Both the position numbers and the translations under genes were made by a program. From the NCBI RefSeq assembly GCF_041360795.1, contig NZ_JBFUPW010000004.1:441736-505735 (forward strand): a stretch of 64,000 nucleotides of DNA, in the 5' to 3' direction. This document shows, piece by piece, positions 8,378 through 17,005 of this stretch. Positions within the stretch are counted from its first letter, which is position 1. Every line of letters starts with the position of its first letter. The notes under the pieces were generated by a model, which saw only the letters and a program-made list of their open reading frames with translations, did not search any database and was not told where the DNA came from. The stretch comes from Arthrobacter_E sp041360795 (GTDB lineage Bacteria > Actinomycetota > Actinomycetes > Actinomycetales > Micrococcaceae).

Positions 8378-11170
8378 TCAGCGGAACACGAGTTCGTTCA
8401 CCCTGGGCGCCGGGGAGCCGGGAGAGAACAGGATCCTGACCCCGGACACCGCCCACGCAGGGTCCACCGTGAAGGCCGCATACAGCGCTCCCTCCTGCAT
8501 GACCCCGAGGTCCGCCCACGAGCCGTTCCGCAGCACCTGAACCGTGCCGCTTGCCGACCCGACCACCTCGACCTGTCGCGCGGACACCGGCGCGTCGAGC
8601 GTGCGCTGCAGGAACGAACCGGATACCGGAGTCGATGCCGCTTGATAGGCGGTTCCGGGATCGGCGTCGAACGCCGCAGGCGCCCCTTGACCGGGCACGG
8701 AGGCCAGGTTGCTCGTGGCCGACGACGGCGCAGCCGCCTGGATCTCGCGGATCTTGACCCACTGCCCGCCCGGGTTCGGCGCGGTCGCCCGCCAGCGGAC
8801 GTACCGCGCCTGCACCGGCGTATCGAAGGTGTACTGCACGAGCGGCCGGGCCGTGAAGGTGCCCGCCGTGGTCCACGTGACACCGTCCGCCGAATAGTCC
8901 AGCGCGGCGTTGTAGATCATGTCGCCGGTCTGGGTGTCACTGTCCGATTGCCGCACCACGAGGGACCCCACCGGCTTCACGGAGCCGAGGTCGAGCTGCA
9001 CCGCACTTCCCGCAACGGGCGCCTGGTTCGACCAGTAGAACGTCTGCGGATCACCATCGGTCATCTTGTCCGTGGTGTAGGTCGAATACGTCCCCAGGGT
9101 GCTGGACGCGACACCAGGGTGGGCCGGAGTGACGAGAGGGGTTGCTCCGAGCCAGTCCCGGTAGATCCCGGACGCCTTCGTGCTGAATGCCTCGAAGGCG
9201 CCGTCGCCGACGGAAGGCGTGATCGCGTTCCGCACTACCGTTCCCCCCTCTCCCAGGTCGGGAACGGTGGGCTTCTTGGCCTGTTCGATCGCCGCGGCCG
9301 CCGCGAAGTACTCCGTGGTGGCAGTCGGCCCGTCGCCGGCGTCGAGCGCCTTCAGCATGGCCACCTGATGGCGAATCGCAGCGGCCCAGCGCGCGGCGGC
9401 GTCGACCCACGGCTTGGCATCCTGCGCGAATCCAGGCTGCGCCATCCGCCCCAAGGTCTGGGGCAGCCGCTCGATGGCCGCCAGCCGCGTCAGCAGCGCC
9501 GCCCCGGCCGCGGGGTTCTTAACCTCACGCGCTGCCCAGAAGTCCCGGATGTCCTGGTTCAGGGCCGGAGCATTCTCGGTGCTGGGGCGGTACGGCCAGT
9601 TCTGGTTGAGGTCCGCGAAGGTGGTCATCGCCGTCCGGGTTGCACCATCCGGACCTGCAAGCTCATTGAGCGCGGACGTCATGGACTTCGCCGGGTCATA
9701 GGCAGGGCCGTTCCACGTGTAGTCACCGTAGCCGGCGAGCGACGGCAGCGAGGCGTACGGTTCGATCATCGGGTTGGAGGTGATGCCGTCGATGTACCGG
9801 TAGAGATCCGGGTCCCGCCCGGTGAGCGGGTTCAGGAACAGACGGCCACGCTGACCGTCGTTGACCGGGAAGTTGTCCCAGATGTACAGGTGCTTGGTGG
9901 CGTACGAGGTGCTCGCACGCTGGACCGAGGCCGCCGTGATGGTGTCGGAGAAGACCCCCTCGCCGGTCCACTGCACTCGGATGTCAGGATTCAGCCGGGA
10001 CCCGAATTCCCCCTTGTACGGATCCGGACCAGAGCCGTTGTAGTTCGTGGGAACCGTCTGCAGCGGAGGCAGTCCGTGAGGCTTGATGTACTCGTTCTGC
10101 AGCCGGTTCAGGTAATCGGCCTGAGCATCGGCAAGCCAGTGCCAGTTCCCCTGATCGGGGTACCTCGCCTTGTCTTCGGCGCAATGGAAGGAAAGAGGGA
10201 TGTCATCCAGCGCGACGTAGAAGGACCGCACGCCGAGGTTCCTGAGCTGCTCGAACTTCGCCACCGTGGCCTGGAAATCGGCGTCCGAGGAGTAGCAGAC
10301 ATCGTTGCCCGGCGAGAGCGCGAAGGTGAAGTCGACGTGCTGGGCGTTCGCCTCCTTGACCAACTGATCCATCCGCTGCAGATCGGCGCCACTGTAAAGA
10401 GCGCGCCAGCGGGCCCGCAGCAGCGCGTCGTCCTTCGGGGTGTAGATGTACGTGTTGAGCTTGTGTTCGGCGTAGAAGGCGAACTGGTCCAGCCTCGCCT
10501 GCTGCGACCAGGGAATCCCGTAGAACCCCTCGATGGCGCCACGGATGGACATGAGAGGCCAGTCTCGCACGACGACGCCGGGCACGGACTTCCCCTGGAC
10601 GAGTTGCCGCAGCGATTGGGCGGCGTAGAACGTGCCCCGCGCGTCGTAGCCGTTGAGGGCGATCACGGGACGGCCTTCGTAACGCCCGGAGGACAGCACA
10701 TACCCGTCGGCCCGAAGGCCTGTCGCGTCCTGGGCGCCCATTCCGGCCACCACGCGGGCGATCGCAGGGTTGTCCTGCGCTGTTCCCAGATAGATCTCTT
10801 TACCCGCCGACCGCGGTGTCGAGGAGACTTCGGGCTTGCCCCCGGCCTGCTGGACGATCCGACGCACCAGGTCCACCGTGGGCTGATCCGCCTGGCGTCC
10901 GGTGACGATGGTGACCTTCCCGGTGAGCGGCACCGCCTCGCCCCCTGCCCGCACCGACTGAGGCGTCGGAAGCACAGCGGGCGGCGTTCCCGGGCTCTCA
11001 GTGGCGGCGACCGGGTTCGACGTGGTGAGTGCGGATGCCGGGACGGCACCGGCGCTCAGACCTCCGACGGCGAGTGCGACGACCAGCGCCGCGGTCCCGG
11101 TGCGGCGTGCGGCGCGATCGCCACGCGCGCCCCGCCCTGACATCCTATCCAGCCTTCCCATCAACACCAT
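8378..11170 (-). CDS. Secreted beta-N-acetylglucosaminidase, GH84 with C-terminal discoidin/CBM32 domains
   Basis: 930 residues. A Sec signal peptide (hydrophobic ~27-47, ending PASA) precedes a GH20b-like domain (~65-200) and a GH84 catalytic barrel (~205-490). The barrel shows GAIEGFYGIPWS (211-222) and the catalytic Asp322-Asp323 in FYVALDDIP, the pair used for substrate-assisted hydrolysis of GlcNAc by retaining GH84 enzymes. A helical region follows, then an F5/8-type C (CBM32-like) domain (~690-815) and a second beta-sandwich-like C-terminal part. It should release GlcNAc from glycoproteins or hyaluronan-like material outside the cell. ATG 11170 has AGGA six bases upstream. No LPXTG or membrane anchor. 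Confidence 0.9.
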   Translation of the reverse strand: MVLMGRLDRMSGRGARGDRAARRTGTAALVVALAVGGLSAGAVPASALTTSNPVAATESPGTPPAVLPTPQSVRAGGEAVPLTGKVTIVTGRQADQPTVDLVRRIVQQAGGKPEVSSTPRSAGKEIYLGTAQDNPAIARVVAGMGAQDATGLRADGYVLSSGRYEGRPVIALNGYDARGTFYAAQSLRQLVQGKSVPGVVVRDWPLMSIRGAIEGFYGIPWSQQARLDQFAFYAEHKLNTYIYTPKDDALLRARWRALYSGADLQRMDQLVKEANAQHVDFTFALSPGNDVCYSSDADFQATVAKFEQLRNLGVRSFYVALDDIPLSFHCAEDKARYPDQGNWHWLADAQADYLNRLQNEYIKPHGLPPLQTVPTNYNGSGPDPYKGEFGSRLNPDIRVQWTGEGVFSDTITAASVQRASTSYATKHLYIWDNFPVNDGQRGRLFLNPLTGRDPDLYRYIDGITSNPMIEPYASLPSLAGYGDYTWNGPAYDPAKSMTSALNELAGPDGATRTAMTTFADLNQNWPYRPSTENAPALNQDIRDFWAAREVKNPAAGAALLTRLAAIERLPQTLGRMAQPGFAQDAKPWVDAAARWAAAIRHQVAMLKALDAGDGPTATTEYFAAAAAIEQAKKPTVPDLGEGGTVVRNAITPSVGDGAFEAFSTKASGIYRDWLGATPLVTPAHPGVASSTLGTYSTYTTDKMTDGDPQTFYWSNQAPVAGSAVQLDLGSVKPVGSLVVRQSDSDTQTGDMIYNAALDYSADGVTWTTAGTFTARPLVQYTFDTPVQARYVRWRATAPNPGGQWVKIREIQAAAPSSATSNLASVPGQGAPAAFDADPGTAYQAASTPVSGSFLQRTLDAPVSARQVEVVGSASGTVQVLRNGSWADLGVMQEGALYAAFTVDPAWAVSGVRILFSPGSPAPRVNELVFR

Positions 11171-11214
11171 GCGAGATCCTGCTCTCTAAATCGGTTAAGG
11201 AATCACAAAAAGGC

Positions 11215-11230
11215 TATGACGTAGATCACT
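11215..11230. promoter_or_regulatory. Candidate Crp/GlxR-type site
   Basis: TATGACGTAGATCACT matches the actinobacterial GlxR pattern TGTGA-nnTAnn-TCACA at 4 of 5 positions in each half, with the central TA. It lies 45 bp before the GH84 start, where cAMP-dependent control of a sugar-scavenging gene would make sense. Inferred from pattern only. Confidence 0.4.
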
Positions 11231-11265
11231 TCTTGGCTAGGGGCGCCTTCGGGCAGGCCGCGCAC

Positions 11266-12270
11266 TCAGCCCCTTTCGGCCGGCTTCGCCCGCCACCCAC
11301 CCAGCTGTCCGAGCAGCATCGCCCCGAAGGCCAGGATCAGCCCGACCACCTGCAACGGCCCGAACGTCTCGCCCTTCACCAGGACCCCCAGGCCGGCCGC
11401 CATGAGCGGCGAGAGGAAGCCGAGGAGCGAGGCCCGCGTGACCGGCAGTTTCCCGATGGCCCAGAACCACAGCGCGTACGCCAGCAGTCCGCCGACAAGT
11501 CCCAGCCAGAGGTAACCGCCCAGGGCGCGGGGGCCGACGTCGGCGGGCAGGCCTTCCACCAGCAGCGTGAGCGGGAGGAGAAACAGTCCACCGGCCGTGA
11601 GCTGCCAGCCGGCCATTGCGAGCGGTCGGACGCCTGCGGGACGCCCCCACTTCTTGGTCAGCACTACGCCCAGGCCCATGGAGGCCGTGCCCGCGAGACC
11701 CGCGAGGACGCCGACGGCGTCGAGACCGGCGGACCGCCCCAGGACCACGAAGCCCACGCCGACCGCACCCACCACGGCCCACGCGAGGCGCCAGAACACC
11801 AGCTTCTCCTGGAGCACCGCGACCGCGAGGAAAGCCACGAGCAGGGGCTGCGCGGCGCCGAGCGTCGCGGCCACCCCGCCCGGCAGATGCGCGGCGGAGA
11901 TGAACAGGAGCGGGAAGAAGAAGCCGATGTTCAGCAGCCCCAGGACGGCCGCCCGGAACCACCACACACCATGCGGGAGCGCGCGTCCGAGGGCGAGCGC
12001 CACCAGCCCGGCGGGCAGCGCGCGGGCCAGCCCCGCGAAGAGCGGATGACCGGCCGGCAGGAAGTCGGTGGTCACCAGATAGGTGGTGCCCCAGGACAGC
12101 GGGGCCAGCGCGGCGAGCACGGTGACGAGCGCCAAGGGCAGCGCACGACGCCGCGCGGCCGGGCCGGGCGCGGGGGCTTCGGCCGGGCTACCCGGGCTTC
12201 CTGGATCGGGGGCGCCGGGGACCGTCGCGCCGGCGCCGGCAGGAGTCTCAAGAGCTGGTGAAGTGGTCAT
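11266..12270 (-). CDS. EamA/DMT family transporter
   Basis: 334 residues with about ten TM helices in two EamA repeats after a 45-residue Pro/Ala-rich cytoplasmic tail. PLSWGTTYLVTTDFLP begins the first repeat, the usual entry of RhtA/YdcZ-like exporters of amino acids or metabolites. FISAAHLPGGVAATLGAAQPLLVAFLAV is the end of repeat 1, and RASLLGFLSPLMAAGLGVLVKGE the end of repeat 2. A LysR gene is divergent, with an inverted repeat between them, so the regulator likely controls this exporter. The substrate is unknown. Confidence 0.88.
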   Translation of the reverse strand: MTTSPALETPAGAGATVPGAPDPGSPGSPAEAPAPGPAARRRALPLALVTVLAALAPLSWGTTYLVTTDFLPAGHPLFAGLARALPAGLVALALGRALPHGVWWFRAAVLGLLNIGFFFPLLFISAAHLPGGVAATLGAAQPLLVAFLAVAVLQEKLVFWRLAWAVVGAVGVGFVVLGRSAGLDAVGVLAGLAGTASMGLGVVLTKKWGRPAGVRPLAMAGWQLTAGGLFLLPLTLLVEGLPADVGPRALGGYLWLGLVGGLLAYALWFWAIGKLPVTRASLLGFLSPLMAAGLGVLVKGETFGPLQVVGLILAFGAMLLGQLGGWRAKPAERG

Positions 12271-12316
12271 GCCTCCACTCTCGCCCCGGTCCTGTCAATG
12301 AGTCCAACACATGGAT

Positions 12317-12333
12317 TTCATGCCAATCATGAA
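12317..12333. promoter_or_regulatory. Candidate LysR-type box between eamA-like and lysR-like genes
   Basis: TTCATG-CCAAT-CATGAA: perfect 6-bp arms and 5-bp spacer, a T-N11-A type element in the 75-bp divergent gap. It abuts the TATTCT hexamer of the lysR promoter, so binding would autorepress lysR. Confidence 0.5.
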
Positions 12334-12339
12334 TATTCT
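12334..12339 (+). promoter_or_regulatory. -10 hexamer of a probable leaderless promoter
   Basis: TATTCT ends exactly six bases before ATG 12346. No ribosome site lies between. Confidence 0.45.
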
Positions 12340-12345
12340 TGATGC

Positions 12346-13224
12346 ATGGACTTGCAGCAGATGCGGTACGTCGTCGGCATCGCGGAGACCGGGAGCTTCA
12401 CCCGCGCCGCGGCCCGGAACTTCGTGGTGCAATCGGCCCTGAGCCACCAGATCGCGGCGTTGGAACGCGAACTCGGAGTGCAGTTGTTCGTGCGCTCCAG
12501 CCGCCAGGTCCGGCTGACGGAGGCCGGCGAGGCGTTCCTGCCCCACGCCCGTGCCGCACTCGACGCCGCGGACCGGGCCAGGGATGAGGCGGCAGCGGCC
12601 CAGGGTACGGTCCGGGGCACCCTCCGGATCGGAGTGATCCCCACCGTCACGGCCGTGGACCTCCCCGCCGTGCTCCGCGCATGCCGCACGCGCTTTCCTG
12701 AACTCCTGCTCGCAGCACGGGTCGCGAACAGCGAGGAGATGATCGCGGAGGTGCGGGCCGGGACCCTGGACATCGGCTTCCTGGGACTCCTCGACGGCAC
12801 GCGCGTGGAGGGCGTGGCGCAGCGCGCCCTGACGCGGGACACGCTGGCCGCGACCCTCGCTCCGGAGCACCCCCTCGCCACGCGGGACAGGCTCTCCCTC
12901 GCCGACCTCGCGGAGGAGCCGTTCGCCGACTTCCCGCGCACCTCCGCGGGGCGCAAACAGAGCGACGCGGCGTTCGCGCGGGCCGGCGTCGAACGCCAGG
13001 TGGCCTACGAACTCGGATCCATGGACTTGACCCGGGAACTGATCGTCAGTGGCCTGGCCGTGGCCCTCCTGCCGAGCCGTTACGCGGCGGCGATGCCCGG
13101 CGTCGTCGTGGTGCCGCTCATCGAGGAGACCGTGCGGCACGAGATCCTCATCTGGGACCGGCTGCACCCGAGCCCCGCGGCGCGCGCGTTCACAGAACTC
13201 GTCGCGGAGCTGCTCACACCCTGA
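12346..13224 (+). CDS. LysR family transcriptional regulator
   Basis: 292 residues. The N-terminal winged helix reads MRYVVGIAETGSFTRAAARNFVVQSALSHQIAALERELGVQLFVRSSRQVRLTEAGE, the standard LTTR signature; the effector domain follows from ~90. Divergent from the EamA transporter, sharing the 12317-12333 inverted repeat. The start sits six bases after TATTCT, so the mRNA is probably leaderless. The effector is probably the exported metabolite, but it cannot be named. Confidence 0.88.
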   Translation: MDLQQMRYVVGIAETGSFTRAAARNFVVQSALSHQIAALERELGVQLFVRSSRQVRLTEAGEAFLPHARAALDAADRARDEAAAAQGTVRGTLRIGVIPTVTAVDLPAVLRACRTRFPELLLAARVANSEEMIAEVRAGTLDIGFLGLLDGTRVEGVAQRALTRDTLAATLAPEHPLATRDRLSLADLAEEPFADFPRTSAGRKQSDAAFARAGVERQVAYELGSMDLTRELIVSGLAVALLPSRYAAAMPGVVVVPLIEETVRHEILIWDRLHPSPAARAFTELVAELLTP

Positions 13225-13251
13225 CCGACGACGGCGGTCCCCCGCCGCTGC

Positions 13252-13545
13252 TCATGCGTCCGGCAGGACATCGAAGCCGGTTCCGCCGGTCGGCGGCACC
13301 GGCTCGGACCGGACCGCATCCACCCGGGCCCAGCGAGGCCCGTGGTGCGCCCAGGCCACAAGGTCGGCGAGGCGCTTCGGATCGCCCTCGGCTTCGGCCT
13401 CGACGGAGCCGTCCGCGCGGTTCCGCACCCAGCCGCTCACGCCGATGTCCTCCGCCGCCTGGCACATGGCGAAGCGGTAGCCCACGGCCTGGACCCGCCC
13501 CGTGATCAGCAGTCGAATCCGTTCCATGTCCTCATGATGATCCAC
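13252..13545 (-). CDS. acyP: Acylphosphatase
   Basis: 97 residues from GTG 13545 (91 from ATG 13527, which has GAGG only two bases before it; the start is uncertain). IRLLITGRVQAVGYRFAMCQAAEDIGVSGWVRNRADGSVEAEAEGD contains the phosphate-binding loop GRVQxVGYR with the catalytic Arg, and the Asn of WVRNRxDGSVE. This cytosolic enzyme hydrolyses acyl phosphates such as carbamoyl or 1,3-bisphosphoglycerate. The tail TGGTGFDVLPDA replaces the usual FxIR ending. It converges on the LysR gene. Confidence 0.9.
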   Translation of the reverse strand: MDHHEDMERIRLLITGRVQAVGYRFAMCQAAEDIGVSGWVRNRADGSVEAEAEGDPKRLADLVAWAHHGPRWARVDAVRSEPVPPTGGTGFDVLPDA

Positions 13546-13575
13546 GGCGCGGCCGTTGGCGAGACCGGGCCCTGC

Positions 13576-14562
13576 TCAGCCCTGGCCGAGCGCGATCTGG
13601 CCCAGCAGTTCGGCGGAGCGCAGCTTGGCCTCGGTGCCCGGGGCCTGGTGGGCGACGATCAGCTCGTCGGCGTCGGCGTGCTTCGCGAAGCCCTCCAGGT
13701 ACTCCAAAACGGCGGCGGGCTCGCCCACGGCGGAGTACTTGACCATCTCCCGCAGGTGCTGGCCCTGCGGGGCGTCGAGCACCAGATCGGCCTCCTCGTC
13801 CGTGAAGGTGTGACCACGGCCGAAGAAGGTCTGCACACGCTGCCGGAGCGCGTCGCGGAGGAGATCCTGGGCCTGCGCGGTCGAGTCCGCGGCCACGACG
13901 TTCACACCCGCGATCACATACGGCTCGGTCAGCTGCGCGGAGGGCTTGAACTGCTCGCGGTAGATGCGGACCGCGTCCTGCAGCGCGGCGGGGGCGAAAT
14001 GGGACGCGAACGCGTACGGCAGACCGAGCGCGGCCGCGAGCTTGGCGCCGAAGAGCGAGGATCCGAGGATGTACAGCGGCACGTGCGTGCCCTTGCCGGG
14101 GGTGGCCTCGACGCCCGGGATCAGGGTGCTGTCACCGAGGAAGGCCTGGAGCTCCTGAACGTCCTGCGGGAAGGTGTCGGCGGCCATGGCGTCGCGGCGG
14201 AGGGCCCGCATGGTGTTCTGGTCACTGCCGGGGGCGCGGCCCAGGCCGAGGTCGATGCGTCCTGGATGCAGGGATTCGAGGGTGCCGAACTGCTCCGCGA
14301 TGGTCAGCGGCGAGTGGTTCGGCAGCATGATGCCGCCGGCGCCGAGGCGGATGGTCTTCGTGTGGGCGGCGACATGCGCGATCAGCACGCTCGTGGCCGA
14401 CGACGCGATGCTGGCCATGTTGTGGTGCTCGGCGTACCAGACGCGCTCATATCCGGCGTCCTCGGCGAGCTGCGCCAGGGCCACGCTGCCATCCAGACTC
14501 TCCTTCACACTCTGCCCGGGTCCGATGGTCGCGAGGTCGAGGATGGAGAGCTTCAGGGACAT
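13576..14562 (-). CDS. LLM class flavin-dependent oxidoreductase (MsnO8-like)
   Basis: 328 residues of the bacterial-luciferase fold. LSILDLATIGPG at the N-terminus, ERVWYAEHHNM, IRLGAGGIMLPNHSPLTIAEQFGTLESLHPGRIDLGLGRAPGSD are the hallmark FMN-dependent LLM segments of the single-subunit group often annotated MsnO8. GSSLFGAKLAAALGLPYAFASHFAP (~170-195) is the other conserved patch. It would use FMNH2 from a separate reductase. A ribosome site AAAGG precedes ATG 14562. It lies between the acyP and tetR-like genes on one strand. Substrate unknown. Confidence 0.88.
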   Translation of the reverse strand: MSLKLSILDLATIGPGQSVKESLDGSVALAQLAEDAGYERVWYAEHHNMASIASSATSVLIAHVAAHTKTIRLGAGGIMLPNHSPLTIAEQFGTLESLHPGRIDLGLGRAPGSDQNTMRALRRDAMAADTFPQDVQELQAFLGDSTLIPGVEATPGKGTHVPLYILGSSLFGAKLAAALGLPYAFASHFAPAALQDAVRIYREQFKPSAQLTEPYVIAGVNVVAADSTAQAQDLLRDALRQRVQTFFGRGHTFTDEEADLVLDAPQGQHLREMVKYSAVGEPAAVLEYLEGFAKHADADELIVAHQAPGTEAKLRSAELLGQIALGQG

Positions 14563-14671
14563 GACTGCCTTTCATCGGTGTTCCGCGCCGGGATCACCGG
14601 CCACATCTGCGACAACGACGGCGCGGGGCCGGGCATTCCTGTGAGATCCGCCGCGTGCCGCACAGGACGGT

Positions 14672-15268
14672 TCAGCGCACCCGTTCGGCGCCCCGGATCC
14701 TGTCGAGCTCCTCACGGATCAGGACGACGGCCCACCCGGTGTCCGCGTCGGCCGGCTGATGCAGCAGGTGGAGTCCCAGGCCGTCGCAGAGGGCGAGCAG
14801 GCGCCGTCCGTCGTGCCGCGGGCCCTCCCCGGACGGCTCCTCGCCCCGCAGGAACCCGGCCAGCCGGATGAAGAGATCCAGGAGGCGCGCATGGGCGTCG
14901 TCGCGGGCCCGGGCGAGTCCGGGGTTCCCCGGGGTCTCCGCGATCAGGGCCATGTTGAGTTCGAACTCGCGGCGAGTCTCCGGCGTGAGTGGCAGGAGTT
15001 CGCTGATCACGGCGAGGACGTACTCCACCGGGTCCGCGCCCGGGACGAGCGCGGAGACTCGCTCCGTGGCTCGCTCCACCATGAGTTCGGCGGAGAATTC
15101 GAGCAGCTCTGACTGCGTCGGGAAGAGATGCCGTAAGGAGCCGACGGCCACCCCGGCCCGGGCCGCGACCGTTCGGACGGAGACCGCGCTGATGCCTTGT
15201 TCCAGGACGATCTCCCAGACCGCCTCGGCCAGTCGTGCTTTGCGCTCTTCGCGCGGCGTGTATCCCAC
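14672..15268 (-). CDS. TetR family transcriptional regulator
   Basis: 198 residues. RKARLAEAVWEIVLEQGISAVSVRTVAARAGVAVGSLRHLFPTQSELLEFSAEL is a full TetR_N helix-turn-helix; the rest is the all-helical ligand domain. GTG 15268 is used; TAGGAT lies six bases upstream and no ribosome site is present. The divergent partner is a Sap-type membrane protein, and the 18-bp palindrome at 15303-15320 is the obvious operator. Confidence 0.88.
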   Translation of the reverse strand: MGYTPREERKARLAEAVWEIVLEQGISAVSVRTVAARAGVAVGSLRHLFPTQSELLEFSAELMVERATERVSALVPGADPVEYVLAVISELLPLTPETRREFELNMALIAETPGNPGLARARDDAHARLLDLFIRLAGFLRGEEPSGEGPRHDGRRLLALCDGLGLHLLHQPADADTGWAVVLIREELDRIRGAERVR

Positions 15269-15274
15269 CCTGCC

Positions 15275-15280
15275 ATCCTA
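15275..15280 (-). promoter_or_regulatory. -10 hexamer of a probable leaderless promoter (tetR)
   Basis: On the minus strand TAGGAT ends six bases before GTG 15268. A TTGA-containing -35-like element lies about 16-17 bp further up, next to the operator. Confidence 0.45.
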
Positions 15281-15302
15281 GTACACTCGTGCTAGCCTCA
15301 AG

Positions 15303-15320
15303 TTGGTACGACTGTACCAA
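15303..15320. promoter_or_regulatory. TetR operator candidate
   Basis: TTGGTAC-GACT-GTACCAA has perfect 7-bp arms and a 4-bp centre, a standard TetR-family size. It sits 35 bp from the tetR start and 30 bp from the divergent gene start, so one dimer pair could block both promoters. Confidence 0.65.
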
Positions 15321-15349
15321 TGATGATGTGCAACGAGCGAGGAGACCTG

Positions 15350-16075
15350 ATGATCATTCCCGGCGAAGCGGCGGGGGCACTGTTGCTCCTCGCCCTCACG
15401 GATTCCCTCAGCTTCGGCACGCTCCTGGTGCCGGTGTGGCTGCTCATGGCGCCGGGGCGGATGCGGCCCGGACGGATCGCGTTGTATCTGGGAACGGTGG
15501 CGGTCGCGTACTTTGCTGTGGGGATCGTCCTCATGACGGGCGGCGGCCTGCTGCTGAAGAACGCGTCCGGCCTTCTCGACTCCACCCCGGCGCAGTTCCT
15601 CCAGCTCCTTCTCGGTGTGACGCTGCTGGTCCTCAGCTTCGCCCTGGACACCAAGGCCGCGAGGGCACGGGCCGCGGAGCGCGGGGCTCAGCCCGGGCGG
15701 CTGCGGCGCTGGCGCGACCAGGCCATGGGTGAGAACAGCGGATCCGCAGCGCTCATGGGGCTGGCGGTGAGCGCCGTCGTCGTGGAGATCGCGTCGATGC
15801 TGCCGTATCTGGCGGCCACCGGCATCATCACGACGCAGACCGCGGACCAGCCGACGGCGCTGCTGGTCCTGGCGCTCTACTGCCTGGTGATGATCGCGCC
15901 CGCGCTGGCGCTGACCGCGGGCCGGCTGTTCGCGCGGCGGATCGTCGAGGGGCCTCTGAGGAGACTCGACGCCTGGCTCACCCGCAGCGCCCGCTCCACC
16001 ACGCTCTGGATCATCGGGATCGTGGGGTTCCTGCTCGCCGTACACGCTGCCAAGGCGCTCGGCTGGGTGGCGTGA
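15350..16075 (+). CDS. GAP/Sap (SfLAP) family membrane protein
   Basis: 241 residues, six predicted TM helices. AGALLLLALTDSLSFGTLLVPVWLLMAPG at the N-terminus and VLALYCLVMIAPALALTAGRLF are like the SfLAP family (PF11139), related to the LysE superfamily. In mycobacteria members move glycolipids, and elsewhere they are putative exporters. ATG 15350 follows GAGGAG at five bases; an earlier in-frame ATG lacks this. Probably repressed by the divergent TetR. Substrate unknown. Confidence 0.8.
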   Translation: MIIPGEAAGALLLLALTDSLSFGTLLVPVWLLMAPGRMRPGRIALYLGTVAVAYFAVGIVLMTGGGLLLKNASGLLDSTPAQFLQLLLGVTLLVLSFALDTKAARARAAERGAQPGRLRRWRDQAMGENSGSAALMGLAVSAVVVEIASMLPYLAATGIITTQTADQPTALLVLALYCLVMIAPALALTAGRLFARRIVEGPLRRLDAWLTRSARSTTLWIIGIVGFLLAVHAAKALGWVA

Positions 16076-16176
16076 ACCGGAGCCATTCTGCCCCATCGGA
16101 GAGACAATGGAAGAAGGAGCTCCCCCCGGAGCAGAAGCGCTTCCGGACGGCTTCGTAAGCTAAGGAGGGGATCCCC

Positions 16177-16989
16177 ATGGACCCCGTTGCTCTCATCGTC
16201 CTGGGCGTCGTCATCGTGCTGCTGATCATCCTGGCGAAAGCGTCCATCCGCATCGTCCGGCAGTACGAACAGGGCGTTCTGTTCCGGCTCGGACGGGTGG
16301 TCGGGGTGCGCATGCCCGGCTTCCGTCTCATCATCCCCGTGGTGGATCATCTGCCGCTGGTGAGCCTGCGGATCGTGACCATGCCGATCCAGTCCCAGGG
16401 CATCATCACCCAGGACAACGTCAGCGTGGATGTCTCCGCGGTGGCCTATTACCGTGTGGTGGATGCCGTGAAGTCCGTGGTGGCGATCGAGAACGTCGCG
16501 GCCGCCATCAATCAGATCGCCCAGACCACGCTGCGACGCGTGGTGGGGCGGCACACTCTCGACCAGACCCTCTCCGAGACCGAAAGGATCAATGACGACA
16601 TCCGTCAGATCCTCGACGTCCTCACCACCGATTGGGGCGTGGAAGTGACCCTGGTGGAGCTGAAGGACATCCAGCTTCCGGACGCCATGAAACGCGCCAT
16701 GGCCCGCCAGGCCGAGGCCGAGCGGGAGAAGAGGGCCAAGATCATCGCGGCCGAAGGCGAGGCCATCTCGGCCGCTGCCTTGGGTGATGCCTCAGACACC
16801 ATGATGGCCCACCCTCTCGCGCTGCAGCTCCGCAATCTGCAGAGCCTGGTGGAGATCGGCGTGGACAAGAACACCACGGTCGTCTTCCCGGCGCCGCTCA
16901 TGAGCACGATCGGGGAACTCTCCGCATTCCTGGCTCGGGAGGGTCAGGCGGCCTCCTCCACGCCGGCGAGTCCGGGCAAAGCGGCCTGA
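16177..16989 (+). CDS. Slipin / SPFH (band 7) membrane protein
   Basis: 270 residues. One N-terminal TM helix (residues 4-20), then RIVRQYEQGVLFRLGRVVGVRMPGFRLIIPVVDHLPLVSLR, the slipin version of the band 7 start. NVSVDVSAVAYYRVVD and the heptad-like AMARQAEAEREKRAKIIAAEGEAISAAALGDA match stomatin-family oligomerisation regions. It should form membrane microdomain scaffolds. A strong AAGGAGGGG ribosome site precedes ATG 16177. No NfeD partner gene is adjacent. The C-terminal Ser/Ala tail is variable. Confidence 0.9.
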   Translation: MDPVALIVLGVVIVLLIILAKASIRIVRQYEQGVLFRLGRVVGVRMPGFRLIIPVVDHLPLVSLRIVTMPIQSQGIITQDNVSVDVSAVAYYRVVDAVKSVVAIENVAAAINQIAQTTLRRVVGRHTLDQTLSETERINDDIRQILDVLTTDWGVEVTLVELKDIQLPDAMKRAMARQAEAEREKRAKIIAAEGEAISAAALGDASDTMMAHPLALQLRNLQSLVEIGVDKNTTVVFPAPLMSTIGELSAFLAREGQAASSTPASPGKAA

Positions 16990-17005
16990 GCCGCCCACGG
17001 TCCCC

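Noticed and set aside
8642..11140. 832-codon open frame opposite the GH84 gene
   Set aside because: Same cause: antisense shadow with Arg/Gly-rich text and no family motif.
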